A program made the translations under genes and the position numbers. The notes beneath the pieces are model-generated. The model saw only the letters and a list, made by a program, of their open reading frames with translations, had not been told where the DNA came from and searched no databases. A stretch of DNA of 64,000 nt from positions 372,001-436,000 of the forward strand of contig JAFEVB010000018.1 in the NCBI GenBank assembly GCA_032629725.1, in the 5' to 3' direction. Below, piece by piece: positions 23,924 to 35,065 of the stretch (the stretch's first letter is position 1; each line of letters starts with the position of its first letter). The stretch is from Gremmenia infestans. Lineage: Eukaryota > Ascomycota > Leotiomycetes > Helotiales > Hamatocanthoscyphaceae.

Positions 23924-26900
23924 ATGTCGACTTTCGGTGGTTTGATGGCTGAGTTCCCTGATGTTCGAGGTACGTTGACTTTACTTCGAGAGACTCGATT
24001 TCTCTCGCCTCCAATTGGCTTGGAGGATGGGATCAACTCCCTGCTAATGAAAGGATTACAGTCGACTACTTCCGCGAGATCCCTGGTCATCGCCCTCCGT
24101 TGAAGGCATTCCTGAGTCATATCCATAGTGATCATCTCACGGGGCTTGAGAACTTTAAGGCTTGCTTGTATGTAAAGGTACTGTCAATGCCTCCATACCC
24201 GTGCTAATTACATGTATTTACAGTGTCTACTGTTCTGCCGCGACGAAAGAACTTCTGATTCGACTGGAGCGGAACACGAATAGGATTAACTTTGAGAATG
24301 GCATCTTGGAGTCTCGCAAGCAGACTTACAAGTCGCTTGAGCCGAGACTGGTACGTGGCTACCTATGTTTTCAGGTGGACGTGGAGGGGTGAGCTGATAA
24401 GTGATGCAGAAGACGATTCCGTTGGAGACGCCTACGCGGATTGAGTTATCGCCTAATAACGAGATTCAAGTCACGCTTTTTGATGCCAATCATTGCACCG
24501 GTGCTGTTATGTTCCGTAAGTTTCAATTGGACAGCCTCTACCTGTGGATACTGATGTTACTCCAGTTTTTGAGGGCGATGGCAAAGCAGTCTTGTACACC
24601 GGAGACATCAGATCTGAGCCATGGTTCGTTAACAACTTGACGCGAAATCCCTTCTTGATCGAGTATACGAGTGGTCTAAAGACGCTTGACTGTATTTACC
24701 TGGATACTAGCAACACTGACCCTATGAGCTTCCCGACTAAGGCTCAAGGACTGGGGGAGCTTTTACGAAAGGTCTCGTTGTATCCTGAAGATACAGTCTT
24801 TCATTTCTCGGCTTGGACGTATGGGTATGAGGAAGTTTGGATGGCTTTATCGCGTGCTCTAAAATCACAGGTATAGCATCCTCGCCGTGTCTTAAGCCGT
24901 ACTGATGAGGTGGTAGATTCATGTCGATAAATACACCTTAAGGATCTACAGATCTCTCCGTGGTAGTTCCGATAACGATCTACCTTCTGGACCGTTCCTG
25001 GCACATGAAGGCCCGGTGCTGACCGGCTATACTTGCGGAAATACCCCACAAGAAGGCTGTCTTACAAATGATACAACTGTTCGAATCCACAGCTGTAAGA
25101 AAGGCGTTCCTTGTCCTGGCATCGACGACAAGGTGGTTTGGATTCGACCGATTGTAACAAGATTAAAGAACGGAACTGAACTTGCGGAGGCTGGCATTGG
25201 CGGAGGTGGACAGGATTTGATAGAGCAATCACAGCTTGAGCTAGATGATGATTCGATTGCGCAGATTCTTTTCGAGTAAGTTGTGGATTCGGAATGTATA
25301 GATTTGGCACTGACGGTTTGTAGAATCCATAACCTCACATCTGGGGATGTTGATCTCAAAAACAGGTTCCTCGCAGGCGTTAAAGCGCTAGGAAGATCTC
25401 TGCCGTTCGAAAACATGACACAATTCTTCGAGGACGGCAGGCTGTGCCTTACGAAGCTGGTAAGGGCCATTGAGAAAGCGGTATCTGAAAAACGAAACGT
25501 TTATGGCAGCGCTGAAGTAGAAGATGGCGCCCTTGCTAAACATATCACTTTTCCATACTCACGCCACTCGTCCTATCCCGAGCTCTGCGATCTCGTCCGG
25601 GCCTTCAAGCCGAAAGATGTCTATCTATGCACGGTCAACGAGGAGAAGTGGAATGGTGGTACGTTAAGTTATATTCTACAAGATATACCTCTATACTAAT
25701 GTTACAAATAGCCCACAGTGTCAGAAAGCTCTTCGGGCACGAATGCTCTACCAAAATCTTCCGCCACGATACGGAAATCAAGGAGAAACAAGCCAGAAAG
25801 GCCGAATTGCTCAGAGACCTCTTTGGTCGAGACCGTGAAACCCAAAGCCAGACTACAGCCAGCAGCCCGCCTTCCCATCTCGAGGACTTAGTGGCATCCC
25901 CGGCCAGACCAAACACTCCTTATTGTAACGTCTCTGCTGGCTCTCAAGGTAGCCTTCCTTCAACGCAGCGATTCCATACGAAAACCCCGCCTGGACTTTA
26001 CTTTGGGTCTCCGGGATCAGCTTCCCAAGGTGTACGCCGAAAGCTTGTGGTTGATGAAGTTGAGACAGAAGCGAAGCGTCGGCGGTGTCTCGTTGATCCT
26101 ACTTCATCGCCTGGTGGGGATGGGATGGTAGTGACAGCAAAATCGCCAGTGTTTCAAGGATTTGGAACACAATTTGGAGCGAAGTCTCAAACATCAGTAA
26201 AGCGACCTCTAATTGATCGCGGAGAGGCGGCCCAAGATGTCGTTGAAAAGTCCTTCCCTGATCTTATTCATGAGAACAGCAGAAGTATTAGGAACACTTT
26301 CCCTCTCCTCCCTGTTCCGGCTGCAGAGAACGCTTTGACAGCCAGTAAGGCAAACTTCAAGAGGACCATCTCACTTCTTCATAGTGGGGATGCATTGGGA
26401 GATACTCTCGATATCTCTGATGACGAGGTCTTAAATGTTGGCCCAGCAGAACATGAGCATAGACCAAAGGGGTATTTTCAAGGAGGATGGAATTTTAATG
26501 CTTTAACGAGTGTAGATGGGTCAACGAAGACTGCATCTTTCTCTCTGGAACGTAATACTCAAGCTGCCGGCAGTATTTCAACTTCACTGCATCCTGCCGC
26601 TACAGAAAAAGACGCACAGACTTTCGTTCACGTCAACATTTCAACTGGTCATGATTCTTCAGGAGAATCCTCTCACGCGGATACCCCAGGTTCAGAAGAC
26701 GATAGTGATCAAGAGGCACCGCACACTCAACGTACACCACGCCCTCGGTATTCACCATTCGTTGATGAAAATGGAGAAGAGATTACATACCCGGAGGATT
26801 ACCCAGGAGATACAGCATATGTGGCTCGTGCTACTTTCTTCGATAAAGCAGATGGCGTACTGCGCTGCGAAAAGTGTGGTCATGAATTCTGGAGTTTGTA

Positions 26901-27585
26901 TATGGGCTTCTGTACAGGCTGCAAGGATGGCCAATCGGGAATTCCCTACTATGAGGTCTTGGAACGTCATATGCCCCCGAGATTTGTTTTCAACGAGCAT
27001 TCAACCGTTGATGCAAGTGAAATTGAGGCAAGTGATATTGAGGATATAACTTACCCTTATCTTGACTGCAACTCCTCAGCCTACGATACCCAAGATGAGG
27101 ACTCAGACTGCAAGGACGAATATGAAATCAACAGTTTCATCGACGATAGCCCAGAGGATGAACCGGACGAGGAAATAGATTCTGAAGAAGAACAGGAAGT
27201 CAACTGGGAGGAAAGATATCGCAACCTCGCCGGTGCTCACACAGCACTCAGCTACGCTCACCAGACGCTGGATTTGAAGTACCACGGATACAGAATGGCA
27301 ATTGAAGGGGATGAATACGAATCGACCAACGATAGCAATGAGGGAGACGATTTCGACGAGGATAACCTGCTTGTAGTCGAGGTCGCAAGGCCAGACCCAA
27401 TTGTGACGGAACTCGTTCTTTCGCAAGCACGAGAGCAGTCACAGGAAGAGGAGATTACACCACAGCGAGTGAGGGATCGCGCTGAGGCCTTTGAGGCTGC
27501 CAGCAATGAGAACGGCCGGGTCTGGCAGGATATCTCGATGGTGTCGACGGGGGACAATCACACATATCCGGAAATTGAGTTGTAA
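23924..27585 (+). CDS. Artemis/SNM1-type DNA repair nuclease (metallo-beta-lactamase, beta-CASP) with long acidic zinc-ribbon tail
   Basis: Eight exons (23924-23969, 24062-24167, 24224-24350, 24410-24515, 24566-24870, 24917-25275, 25324-25658, 25712-27585) give 1085 residues. The N-terminus MSTFGGLMAEFPDVRVDYF and FVYCSAATKELL resemble the start of Artemis (DCLRE1C) rather than Pso2, and no N-terminal UBZ finger is present. Metal-binding motifs are intact: LSHIHSDH (about H35, H37, D39, H40), FDANHCTGAVMF and LYTGDIRSEP. The beta-CASP/DRMBL part ends near residue 475 with VYLCTVNEEKWNG and RKLFGHEC. The family trims DNA ends and opens hairpins in end joining and crosslink repair. From about residue 480 the tail is disordered and acidic, with a four-cysteine ribbon, RCEKCGHEFWSLYMGFCTGC, near residues 845-866. 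Confidence 0.88.
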
Positions 27586-29686
27586 GGGGGTGGTGGTATG
27601 ATTCTGGTTGAGTTGAACATTTTCCTTGCGCTGATATGAGGCCGGCCAGGTCAGGTCAGGTCAGGACGGAGTTGCTATGGATGATACCCTGGGATTTGCT
27701 TGAACATTGCTTTTAGTGTGGATATGATATCAGCGCAGGTCATGAAAATAGGAATGGTACGGAGTAATGGTGCTCTAGGATTTGCTCGTCTTATATGGCC
27801 TCGCTGTAGGTCAGGAATTGCGTTGCTAACGGATATGGATGATATACCCCGGAACTGGCTTATTCTTCAACGGAAGGCCTCAGCGTAGGTCAATATAGAT
27901 AGGTAGATATCCTGGGAATTGCATTGCATTATGGCTACCTACCTATGCATGATCAATAACAACACAATACACTGTTTATTTACATATGCACATACTTGTA
28001 CGTATACTGAGTAAACAACAAGAGCGATCCAACAGTCCATACCCAATCATTTGGGTCTTTCCCTGCAGAGAGAGAGCGTCTTGGCGACTTACTTGCATGC
28101 ATATGTGTGGGCCAGGGCCAGGTCAGGGCCGGTGGGTGGGTTCTCAGCCCTCTTTCAAGGCAATAATTGGATGGCTGGGTTTCGTGGGATGGCATGGCGA
28201 TGGGGATGCAGACGAAGGTTGCAGATGTTAGAATGGGGGGTTATTGGTTTGGAATGATTCTTGGGGATTTTGGTTGTAGTCATGTGCAGCAGTGCGATGG
28301 ATGGATGGATGTCGGGAAGTGGAGGGAGGGATGGGACGCGAGGTAGGTCTTGACGTGTTTTCTTTTGCAGTGGTGGAATATATGGCTAGTAACGTACGTA
28401 CCCAATTGTTGTGTTTGTATTTGGGATATGTGTACTGTACTGTACGGCATTATATTGGATGTGTAAGTGGGTGAGATGATGACAGAACAGCGGCGACCTG
28501 CTTGCTGACGGACGGAATGTATGAATGAATGAGGCCTGTCTGAGTAATAATGTAATTTAATGTAATGCAAGGAGAAGGATTAAGAAGGAATGGAATAATC
28601 GAATGGTTCTTTCTGCCCCCAACTTCTTATGCCTGTAACAACCTTAATTCTTCTACGGTACCATTCCCCAGACCCGACCGGGGAGGTTATTTACGGTACT
28701 GGCCTAATACAGTAATAGCATGAGCTGAAATAATCAAGAAAGTAGAATCTCAACGAGGAAGTCATATTCGGGTTTGCCATAGACGAAAGAAAGGAGACGC
28801 AGTCCCCAACTACGGTTTTGGATTGCTCGGTTTTACGACATGTGGGCTTCTGTTTTGGTCGGTGGGAGGGGAGAAGGGATGAGGCATGTTGTATTGTTCT
28901 AGTCAACGAACGGCGTAGTCATGAAAAATGGCACTTCTGGCATTTCACTGGTCGAAGAGTGAAAATAAGAGTTAGTGAGAAGAAATGCCATCCACCGTTC
29001 TCACCGCATTCGTAACCACCTTCGTTCCTGCACGTCCATTTCCAAGACCCGACAAATTCCCGCTCTCTTCCTCTTGTCCCCCTGCCAGCTCCACCTTCCT
29101 CACTTCCCTCCCCCCTCTGGCCCTTCCTTCTTGACCGCGGTTCCTTTACAAAAGGTCGTCAACGCCGCATCGCACACTCGTCAACCATCCCCTCCGTTTT
29201 CTAGATACCTGCCCGTTGTTTGGTGGAACATTGGAGGAAACCTCTTGGGACGAAATTTGTTCTCAAAGCGTGGATTGCGAATCACTATACCGTAAACACC
29301 AGCCAGCATATACTTCACTGGGACATCTGCCAGGATATACGATATTACCAGCACATAAAAGGAAGGATTATTGTAAGCCGGGCGGAAACATATTTCTCAT
29401 CTCCTTGGATTCCACTACACGCTCCACGTCACAAGTCCGGGATCTTCTTTAGAATTAGTTCGGACACGAACACGGACTCCCTTCAGCTCCCACAAAAGGA
29501 CCACGTCGCGGGTTCAAATCTCAGTCTCAGTCTCAGTCTCTGTTCGCCCCACCAGCCTCAAATATAACAAAGAGACCGTCACTGCCTCACTCGCGCCAAA
29601 CTCCCACGCCGCCAACGCCTCAGAATTGTCAAAACTTCTGAGGCATTCACTACATTCCACAACCTTCAGCTTCAGCAAACGCAAAT
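27586..29686. other. Long intergenic region, no gene supported
   Basis: About 2.1 kb between two plus-strand genes. It holds a CCAGGTCAGGTCAGGTCAGG repeat near 27646-27663, one copy of TACGGAGTA at 27758, short tetranucleotide runs (GGATGGATGGATG near 28300) and a (CAGTCT)n run near 29521-29540, the last probably in the leader of the next gene. Frames are short and unlike coding sequence. Confidence 0.5.
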
Positions 29687-30781
29687 ATGAAGGGTCGCCC
29701 AATCGACCAGATCGTGTACGAGTGCATGTTTCCCAAGCCCAAAACAACAGATCCTCAAAACTTCCAAGGGCTTCTGCAACGTCAGCTCGTACCAGAAGTT
29801 CGACTGGAAACCCAGGCATTCTATGGCCATCTCTCTTCACAAGAAGCTAAATATCCAGGGCTGGATTACTCATATCCACCACATCGCGTACGACTCTCTC
29901 GATACCAGTGGCACCGACGTCTATTCCGTGCCTTTGACAATCTCGGTCTGACGAAATTCGAAATCGCAAGCTTGACAAAATGGGAGGGTACACGCTGGGC
30001 AAAAGACCGATTCGAGAAAGAACAAGGGATCGTGATTCGGGATTCTACTGGGGATGGAATTGAGGATTGGGTCGAGCCAGAATTACGCGTTGCGAGTACC
30101 CTACAAGCTCGCCGTGTGGATGTAGAGGATATGGATGACATTCGAGAAAACGAAGGGATCCAGAATGACATGGACGAGGATGGAGATGACTCAGATATCG
30201 AGATCCAGAGCGTAGGAATCGAGCTGAACGAACGGTTGCGAGCAGCTGTTGCACAACGGGAGGCAGGAAATTCGGCGACAGTGATGGATGAGGAGTGGGA
30301 GCAGTGGTTGAAGGAAGCTGCTGAAGCTGGGGGGCTGCCATTTCTCACTTCAGATCTTTCACCGAATGCCAACATTCCAGGTACAAGACCAGCATCCGAC
30401 CGCCAAACCTTGGATCCTCGACTTCTGAACGCTGCGAGATTAGGACAATGGCAAAACATTCCTGATTTCCTGCACAACATCGTCAGACAAAACCTAGAGG
30501 CCAATAATCGTCGGATAGAAGATTCAGCTATCAGCTCTCCTTCCTCGGCGAATCTTTCTCCTTCGTTCGCCTCAAGACCTCGCACCAGAGGTACCCCAGC
30601 ATCCTCAAATCCCACCAGACGACTCAATCCAAGAATGGTTTCAAGTCTAGACAACCATTTCGCAGAACACTTTTCCCGGAGACCAGTTGTTCCACAGTCT
30701 ACGGTTCGCCTCGATTCCGAACCATTCGCAGCCGAGGTTCGAGTCCCAACAATGAGCGCACAACCAAATAATGGAGCATAA
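29687..30781 (+). CDS. Conserved-looking fungal protein of unknown function
   Basis: A single-exon frame of 364 residues. I cannot assign a named family. The N-terminal half is ordered and looks conserved: VPEVRLETQAFYGHLSSQ, then VRLSRYQWHRRLFRAFDN, LTKWEGTRWAKDRFE and IVIRDSTGDGI. The tryptophan-rich region around KWEGTRWAKDRFEKEQG is probably a small helical domain. The middle is acidic (DMDEDGDDSDIE) and the C-terminal half is Ser/Pro/Arg-rich and likely disordered. No signal peptide or membrane segment is present. The start is preceded by AAATATGAAGG, and the pyrimidine-rich upstream region fits a long leader. A long antisense frame over the same bases is a shadow. Confidence 0.7.
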   Translation: MKGRPIDQIVYECMFPKPKTTDPQNFQGLLQRQLVPEVRLETQAFYGHLSSQEAKYPGLDYSYPPHRVRLSRYQWHRRLFRAFDNLGLTKFEIASLTKWEGTRWAKDRFEKEQGIVIRDSTGDGIEDWVEPELRVASTLQARRVDVEDMDDIRENEGIQNDMDEDGDDSDIEIQSVGIELNERLRAAVAQREAGNSATVMDEEWEQWLKEAAEAGGLPFLTSDLSPNANIPGTRPASDRQTLDPRLLNAARLGQWQNIPDFLHNIVRQNLEANNRRIEDSAISSPSSANLSPSFASRPRTRGTPASSNPTRRLNPRMVSSLDNHFAEHFSRRPVVPQSTVRLDSEPFAAEVRVPTMSAQPNNGA

Positions 30782-32060
30782 TATTTTCTTAGGCATGGGG
30801 CAGGGCAATATACCATTTTTGTTTGTTGAAGATCAGGCGTTTCCATTAGCAAGGCGTTATAACTGCAAGGTGTGGAATGGGAAGGGAGCTCGGGATTTTT
30901 ATCTGCTTTGTTTTCGAATTTTTGCTAAAAGGGAATGAATGGAGAACAGGCTGGCATTTGCTATTGGATGTTGATCGTCGGATTAGGGAAGAAAGAAAGA
31001 AAGGTACATATATGGGCATTCAATACAGTATCAGAGATAGACTGCATGATGATGGGCAGAGCAGACAACGACTTAATTGCATACATTTTTTCCCGGTGGG
31101 TTCTGTTTGCTAAGAGATGAGAAGAGAAGGGAGGAAGGGAGGAAGGGAGGGGCGTGGCATTGGTGTATGTATGGATGGATGGTGTGAACGAATGATATGA
31201 TGAGTTATGCTATGTATGCTTTCTTCTTGACGACTGGTACTGTGCTGTGATATCCATTCCTTCGCTTGGGATGTTTCTACGTGCTTAGTTATTGCAGTGC
31301 ATCTTTCTTTCTTTCCCTACCCAGGACTGCCTAGAGAACCTTTTCTTCTTCTTGGGTGTTGGGTCGGATGACTAGTTGTCGTGACTTTGAGAATTTAGAC
31401 ACGTCAAGTATGTCGTAGGATGTTTATTGAGGGACTACTTGCTTGCACCGCACCGTGATAAGTCAGTCGGCTTGCTAGCTGGAGTTGAAATGGCGATTAT
31501 ATGAATGATGGATATAGGCACGGAGTGAGCGCTGTGATTGACTTTTGATATGGGAAGAGGGAAGCAAGCGGGTTTTCAGGCTGATTTTTCCGCCCATAGG
31601 CTGGACTTGATTGAGGCTGTTCTTGCTTCTTGGGTGGTTCTCTTCTAGTGAGGATGTCTTGCCTCTAGGTCTGATTTTGGAGTGTTTTTCTCTCACCATG
31701 GGAATGCCATTTGGTTGGGAGATTCGTGTTGTCGTTATTTCCACCTGAGGTAGACCTGTGCTGGCTGACTGACATGGCTCAGCAGGGGGCTGGTTGGTTT
31801 TGGACGCATTTTGTTACAGTTATTGGTAATGGGTCGCGTGACAATACATTCACGTCGTGCCCTATCCATGTGGGACTAGCATCTCTACTCTTATGTGATT
31901 CACATAGCCAGTCTACATAAAATGCTCTGCTCTTCCTAAGTTCCTAAGAAAACTCTTCATTCATGAATACAAGCACTTCTGAAAGAGATCAGGTGAAGTC
32001 CAGTTGATCATTAACTACGTGTAATACAATCTCTGACATCTTAGCCAGCACAAACTCACA
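30782..32060. other. Intergenic region ahead of the zinc-finger triplet
   Basis: About 1.3 kb with a GAAGGGAGGAAGGGAGGAAG repeat near 31127-31148 and no gene. Just before the first zinc-finger gene, at 32031-32044, lies CTCTGACATCTTAG. A similar box precedes the second gene (33291-33306) and the third (34181-34195), consistent with a shared 5' leader intron acceptor. Confidence 0.5.
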
Positions 32061-32894
32061 ATGGCAACTCGAAGTACCGAAGAACCCTCTCAGGTGGTCA
32101 TCACTCGATTCATTTGCGGATGGTCTGAATGTCGCACAACTTTCAGAGACAAGAGAGGCCTACATCAGCATTGGAAAATCTGTTTCGGGAGCGGTCCGCC
32201 TCTAAAGACAGGAATCAGATGTGACCTCGAGGACTGTTGCTGCGATGGAGTTGACTTCCCTACTCGTGAAAGACTGAAACACCATAAAATCCACCAGCGC
32301 ACGATTACAGAGAGGGAGTTCAGTCAATGCCTCTCACCAATTTGTGGTTGCGGTAAATTTTTCGTGAATGTTGCCATCCATCTCGCGCGTGTGGTAACTG
32401 AAAGAGAAAAGAAGAAGAAACGAGAGCAAGAAGCGCTGCGTAGGGCCAACAAACAGAAGAGGAGGGGCTACAAGGGTGAGGTGGAAAATGGCAATGTCGA
32501 CGAGTCCTCTAGCAAGCAAGGTTCTTCAGAAGGTCGGGTCAAGACAGAGGTTGAAGATCAAGATGGTGTCGAACCTGTTTTGAAGCGCAAGATGGTTGAT
32601 ATTGAGCTGGTGGAAGACAGCGATGAAGACGAAGATATCATTCCTCGAAGTCGTAAGCGGCGTCTAGAGAAGGAAGGAGACGTTCAGGTTAAGGAAAAGC
32701 CCCAGTCTGTTCCACCTAAGGTTCGTCAAGTGTTATTTATCACCCTCCACTGAATACTTTCTAATCAGCCCCAGGTCACCAGACGCGAACTTTTGGGGTT
32801 GTTTAAGATCCAACAGCAACAACTGAGCGCTCAGCAACAGCAGCTTCAAACGTTGATGCAATACGGGGAGAGCGATGCAGAAGATGATCAATGA
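32061..32894 (+). CDS. Zinc-finger protein A of a tandem three-gene family
   Basis: Two exons (32061-32720, 32769-32894) encode 261 residues; an acceptor six bases downstream is equally in frame. The family is not one I can name. Order of parts: a C2HC finger, C19-x4-C24-x12-H37-x3-C41 (ICGWSECRTTF...HWKIC); the block LKTGIRCDLEDCCCDGVDFP followed by RERLKHH; a third Cys/His block CLSPICGCGKFF...H. Then a basic coiled coil (EREKKKKREQEALRRANK), an acidic region with VDIELVEDSDEDED, a nuclear signal SRKRRLEK and, from exon 2, a glutamine-rich coil IQQQQLSAQQQQLQTLMQ. A nuclear DNA- or SUMO-binding role is inferred from these parts only. It is the first of three tandem paralogues on the plus strand. 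Confidence 0.78.
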
Positions 32895-33355
32895 TAATGT
32901 GTCAAGCTTAACGGATTATTGCAGTTCACCAGGAATTCAGGATATCGGACAAAGGTTTCTACTTTGAAAGACCCAGGCTGAGGTCTGCTTGGTTGATGGA
33001 TCAAAAGTAGCGCTGCTAGTATAGGTTCAATTCACACCTTTTACCCGCCACCAGCAACCAACGAATAGTCTGTGAATGGGTAAATATGAGTAATTTGATG
33101 AGTCATCAGTTTAGCAATGTTGAATTCACAAGGACCAAAATGTATGGCTTCCAACATCATTCCACCTCCAGTAGCCATTTATCTTTGCCCTCAACCAGAA
33201 TAAAGGACGATCTGTCGCATCAACAACATCTCAGAGCCAAGTCTGTGGGAATTCAAGGTAGGTTTTCTCTTCTAAGTACGCCGAATAAATGTCTGACATC
33301 TTATAGCTCAGTGTCATTAACCAAAGGAGAGCACCAGGAGCACCAGAGGAGCGTC
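32895..33355. other. Spacer between zinc-finger genes A and B with probable 5' leader intron
   Basis: A likely leader intron of gene B lies at 33258-33306: donor GTAGGT, branch-like GTCTGAC, acceptor TTATAG. The frame is open from 33086 through this intron, but translation from there would add residues without similarity to genes A or C. Confidence 0.45.
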
Positions 33356-34147
33356 ATGGAGAAATTAATTTTCTTCTGTGACTGGCCAGGTTGCAACTAC
33401 AAAACAAAAACTCAGGCTCGCCTCAATGTACATTGGAATGTATGCTTAACACAAAACCTACGTCCTCTGAAGACCGGAATCACTTGCAAGCTGCCCGATT
33501 GCCGATGCGGGGGTATTGACTTTCCAAACCAGGACAGGCTCGACCATCACCAAGACAAAGCAAGCAACGAACGGAAATGTACTTGGCGACCTTGTGGATG
33601 CGGCAAGTTTTTTACGCATCTTGATAGACATATATCACACGTAAAGCGCAAAATGGAGGAAGAGAAGGCAGGGGGGTACCCTTCATGGGCACAGCGAGTA
33701 CGAGAGAGAGGCAGGGAGAAACAAGCACTACTACAGCAGGCCGAGGAACAGATGACTGAATATTACCAAGCAAAGATCTCGAGAGAAGCTGCGGCCGGCA
33801 GAATGAAGAGAAAGCTCGACGACGAAGACAATGAAGACAATGAAGACAACGAAGACAGTGAAGACGTTGAAGACGATGTGATTATAATTCCAAATCGGAA
33901 ACGCCAGAGAATCGTTATCGATTTGACTGTAGATGAAAATGATGAGATTGGACTCACAGACGAGGAACAGGGTGATGTTAGGGAGAGATCTCCTAGTAAT
34001 GCTTTGCAGGTTTGTCAATTGCTTTCCACGAACCAGGGTTTTGACTGACATCTTTGCTAGGTTCCTACTCTTCTGTTTTCTAAATTTCGCGCTCCATATC
34101 CTGTTCCTCAACCTGCTGTTTCTCCTGGCTTTGCACATATCATGTAA
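33356..34147 (+). CDS. Zinc-finger protein B of a tandem three-gene family (divergent tail)
   Basis: Two exons (33356-34009, 34061-34147) give 246 residues. The fingers match gene A in spacing: C8-x4-C13-x12-H26-x3-C30 (FCDWPGCNYKTK...HWNVC), then LKTGITCKLPDCRCGGIDFP with QDRLDHH, then CTWRPCGCGKFFTHLDRH. A basic coil and an imperfect acidic repeat of EDNEDNEDNEDSEDVEDD follow, then KRQRIVIDLTVDENDE, which contains VIDLT, a textbook SUMO-interaction sequence. Exon 2 is short (VPTLLFSKFRAPYPVPQP) and lacks the glutamine-rich coil of A and C, so the tail has diverged or the true 3' structure is different. The ATG at 33356 aligns with the starts of A and C; an in-frame ATG at 33086 is less likely. 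Confidence 0.72.
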
Positions 34148-34211
34148 GGCAGACCCGAAAAGCTTCAGCTTGAAACAATGTCTGACGCTCTATAGCACAA
34201 CGCCAGCTGGG

Positions 34212-35065
34212 ATGAGACTTGCTTGCGGATGGCCTGGTTGCCAGTCAACTTTCCTACGTCGACATCGTTTAAAGAAGCACCTGAGTCTTTGTTTTGGGCT
34301 TAAGCTACCACCTCTGAGAACTGGAATTGCGTGTACTATCAAGGATTGCCCATGCTTGAACGTCGACTTTCCTACCCTGGACAGGCTCCGCTTCCATGAA
34401 TGGGACTCGAAATTGGACAAGTGTACATTGGACAAGTGTACATTGGCGGAATGTGGTTGCGGCAAGATGTTCCAGAACTTGAATACTCATTATAACTGTG
34501 TGATAAGAAAAATTGAGGAGCGAGAGAGATTGCCAAGACAAGAAAATAAGAAGGAGAAACAGGCTGGCGGCTCTCTAGTAAGTATTGCATCCGGCCAGGA
34601 GCAAACTCCACACAACAACATGCAAGAAGCTAAAATGAACCGAAAGGAAAAGAAACATATCCCTAGCCCTACTAAAGTCGGCGGTTTGTTCGACTTGATT
34701 GAAGACAGCGATGGAGAATTCCAAACAGAGAAGGAGAAGACCCACGATGTTGTCAGCGAGCAACCCAGCAATGATCAACACTCGGAAGAGATTGCTGACA
34801 GCAAGCCCGCGAAGAAGTTTCTTGATGTTTCATCAAAGGTTAGTTACCTATCTAGTAAGATTACAAGTCTCCTAGAACAATCTCACAAGTACTGTAGCTT
34901 GCCGCACTTTACGAAATGACCAAGATGCAGCAACAGCAGCTTGCTACACAGCAAGAACAGCAACGTCAACAGCAACTTGAGATTAACAAGCAATTGCAGC
35001 AGTTGCAGACGCTTATGCAGGCTGAGCAGGGCGACCTTGATGATGATTGGACACCCGATGATTGA
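34212..35065 (+). CDS. Zinc-finger protein C of a tandem three-gene family
   Basis: Two exons (34212-34838, 34898-35065) give 264 residues. The N-terminal finger is C5-x4-C10-x12-H23-x3-C27 (ACGWPGCQSTF...HLSLC). It is followed by LRTGIACTIKDCPCLNVDFP with LDRLRFH and the CGCGKMFQNLNTH block, in which a 15-bp duplication has doubled LDKCT. A basic region, SPTKVGGLFDLIEDSDGEF (SUMO-interaction-like) and a long glutamine-rich coil from exon 2 (MQQQQLATQQEQQRQQQ, ending GDLDDDWTPDD) complete it. The exon-2 coil is shared with gene A, including QLQTLMQ. The gene starts 64 bp after gene B ends, so a leader intron acceptor at 34195 would fall inside the intergenic spacer; read-through transcripts from B are possible. 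Confidence 0.75.
34412..34441 (+). repeat. 15-bp tandem duplication inside zinc-finger gene C
   Basis: Two perfect copies of ATTGGACAAGTGTAC in tandem, adding five codons and one extra cysteine just before the CGCGK block. Genes A and B lack it. Confidence 0.95.

Noticed and set aside
29505..29540. GGTTCAAATCTC resembling a tRNA T-arm
   Set aside because: No matching acceptor, D-arm or anticodon stem can be folded upstream, and the 3' side runs into a CAGTCT repeat.
29866..30852. Long minus-strand frame (328 codons) opposite the single-exon gene at 29687-30781
   Set aside because: Its residues are the antisense of a coherent protein with conserved-looking blocks. It is Ser/Arg/Cys-rich with no domain and has no promoter-like or splice support.
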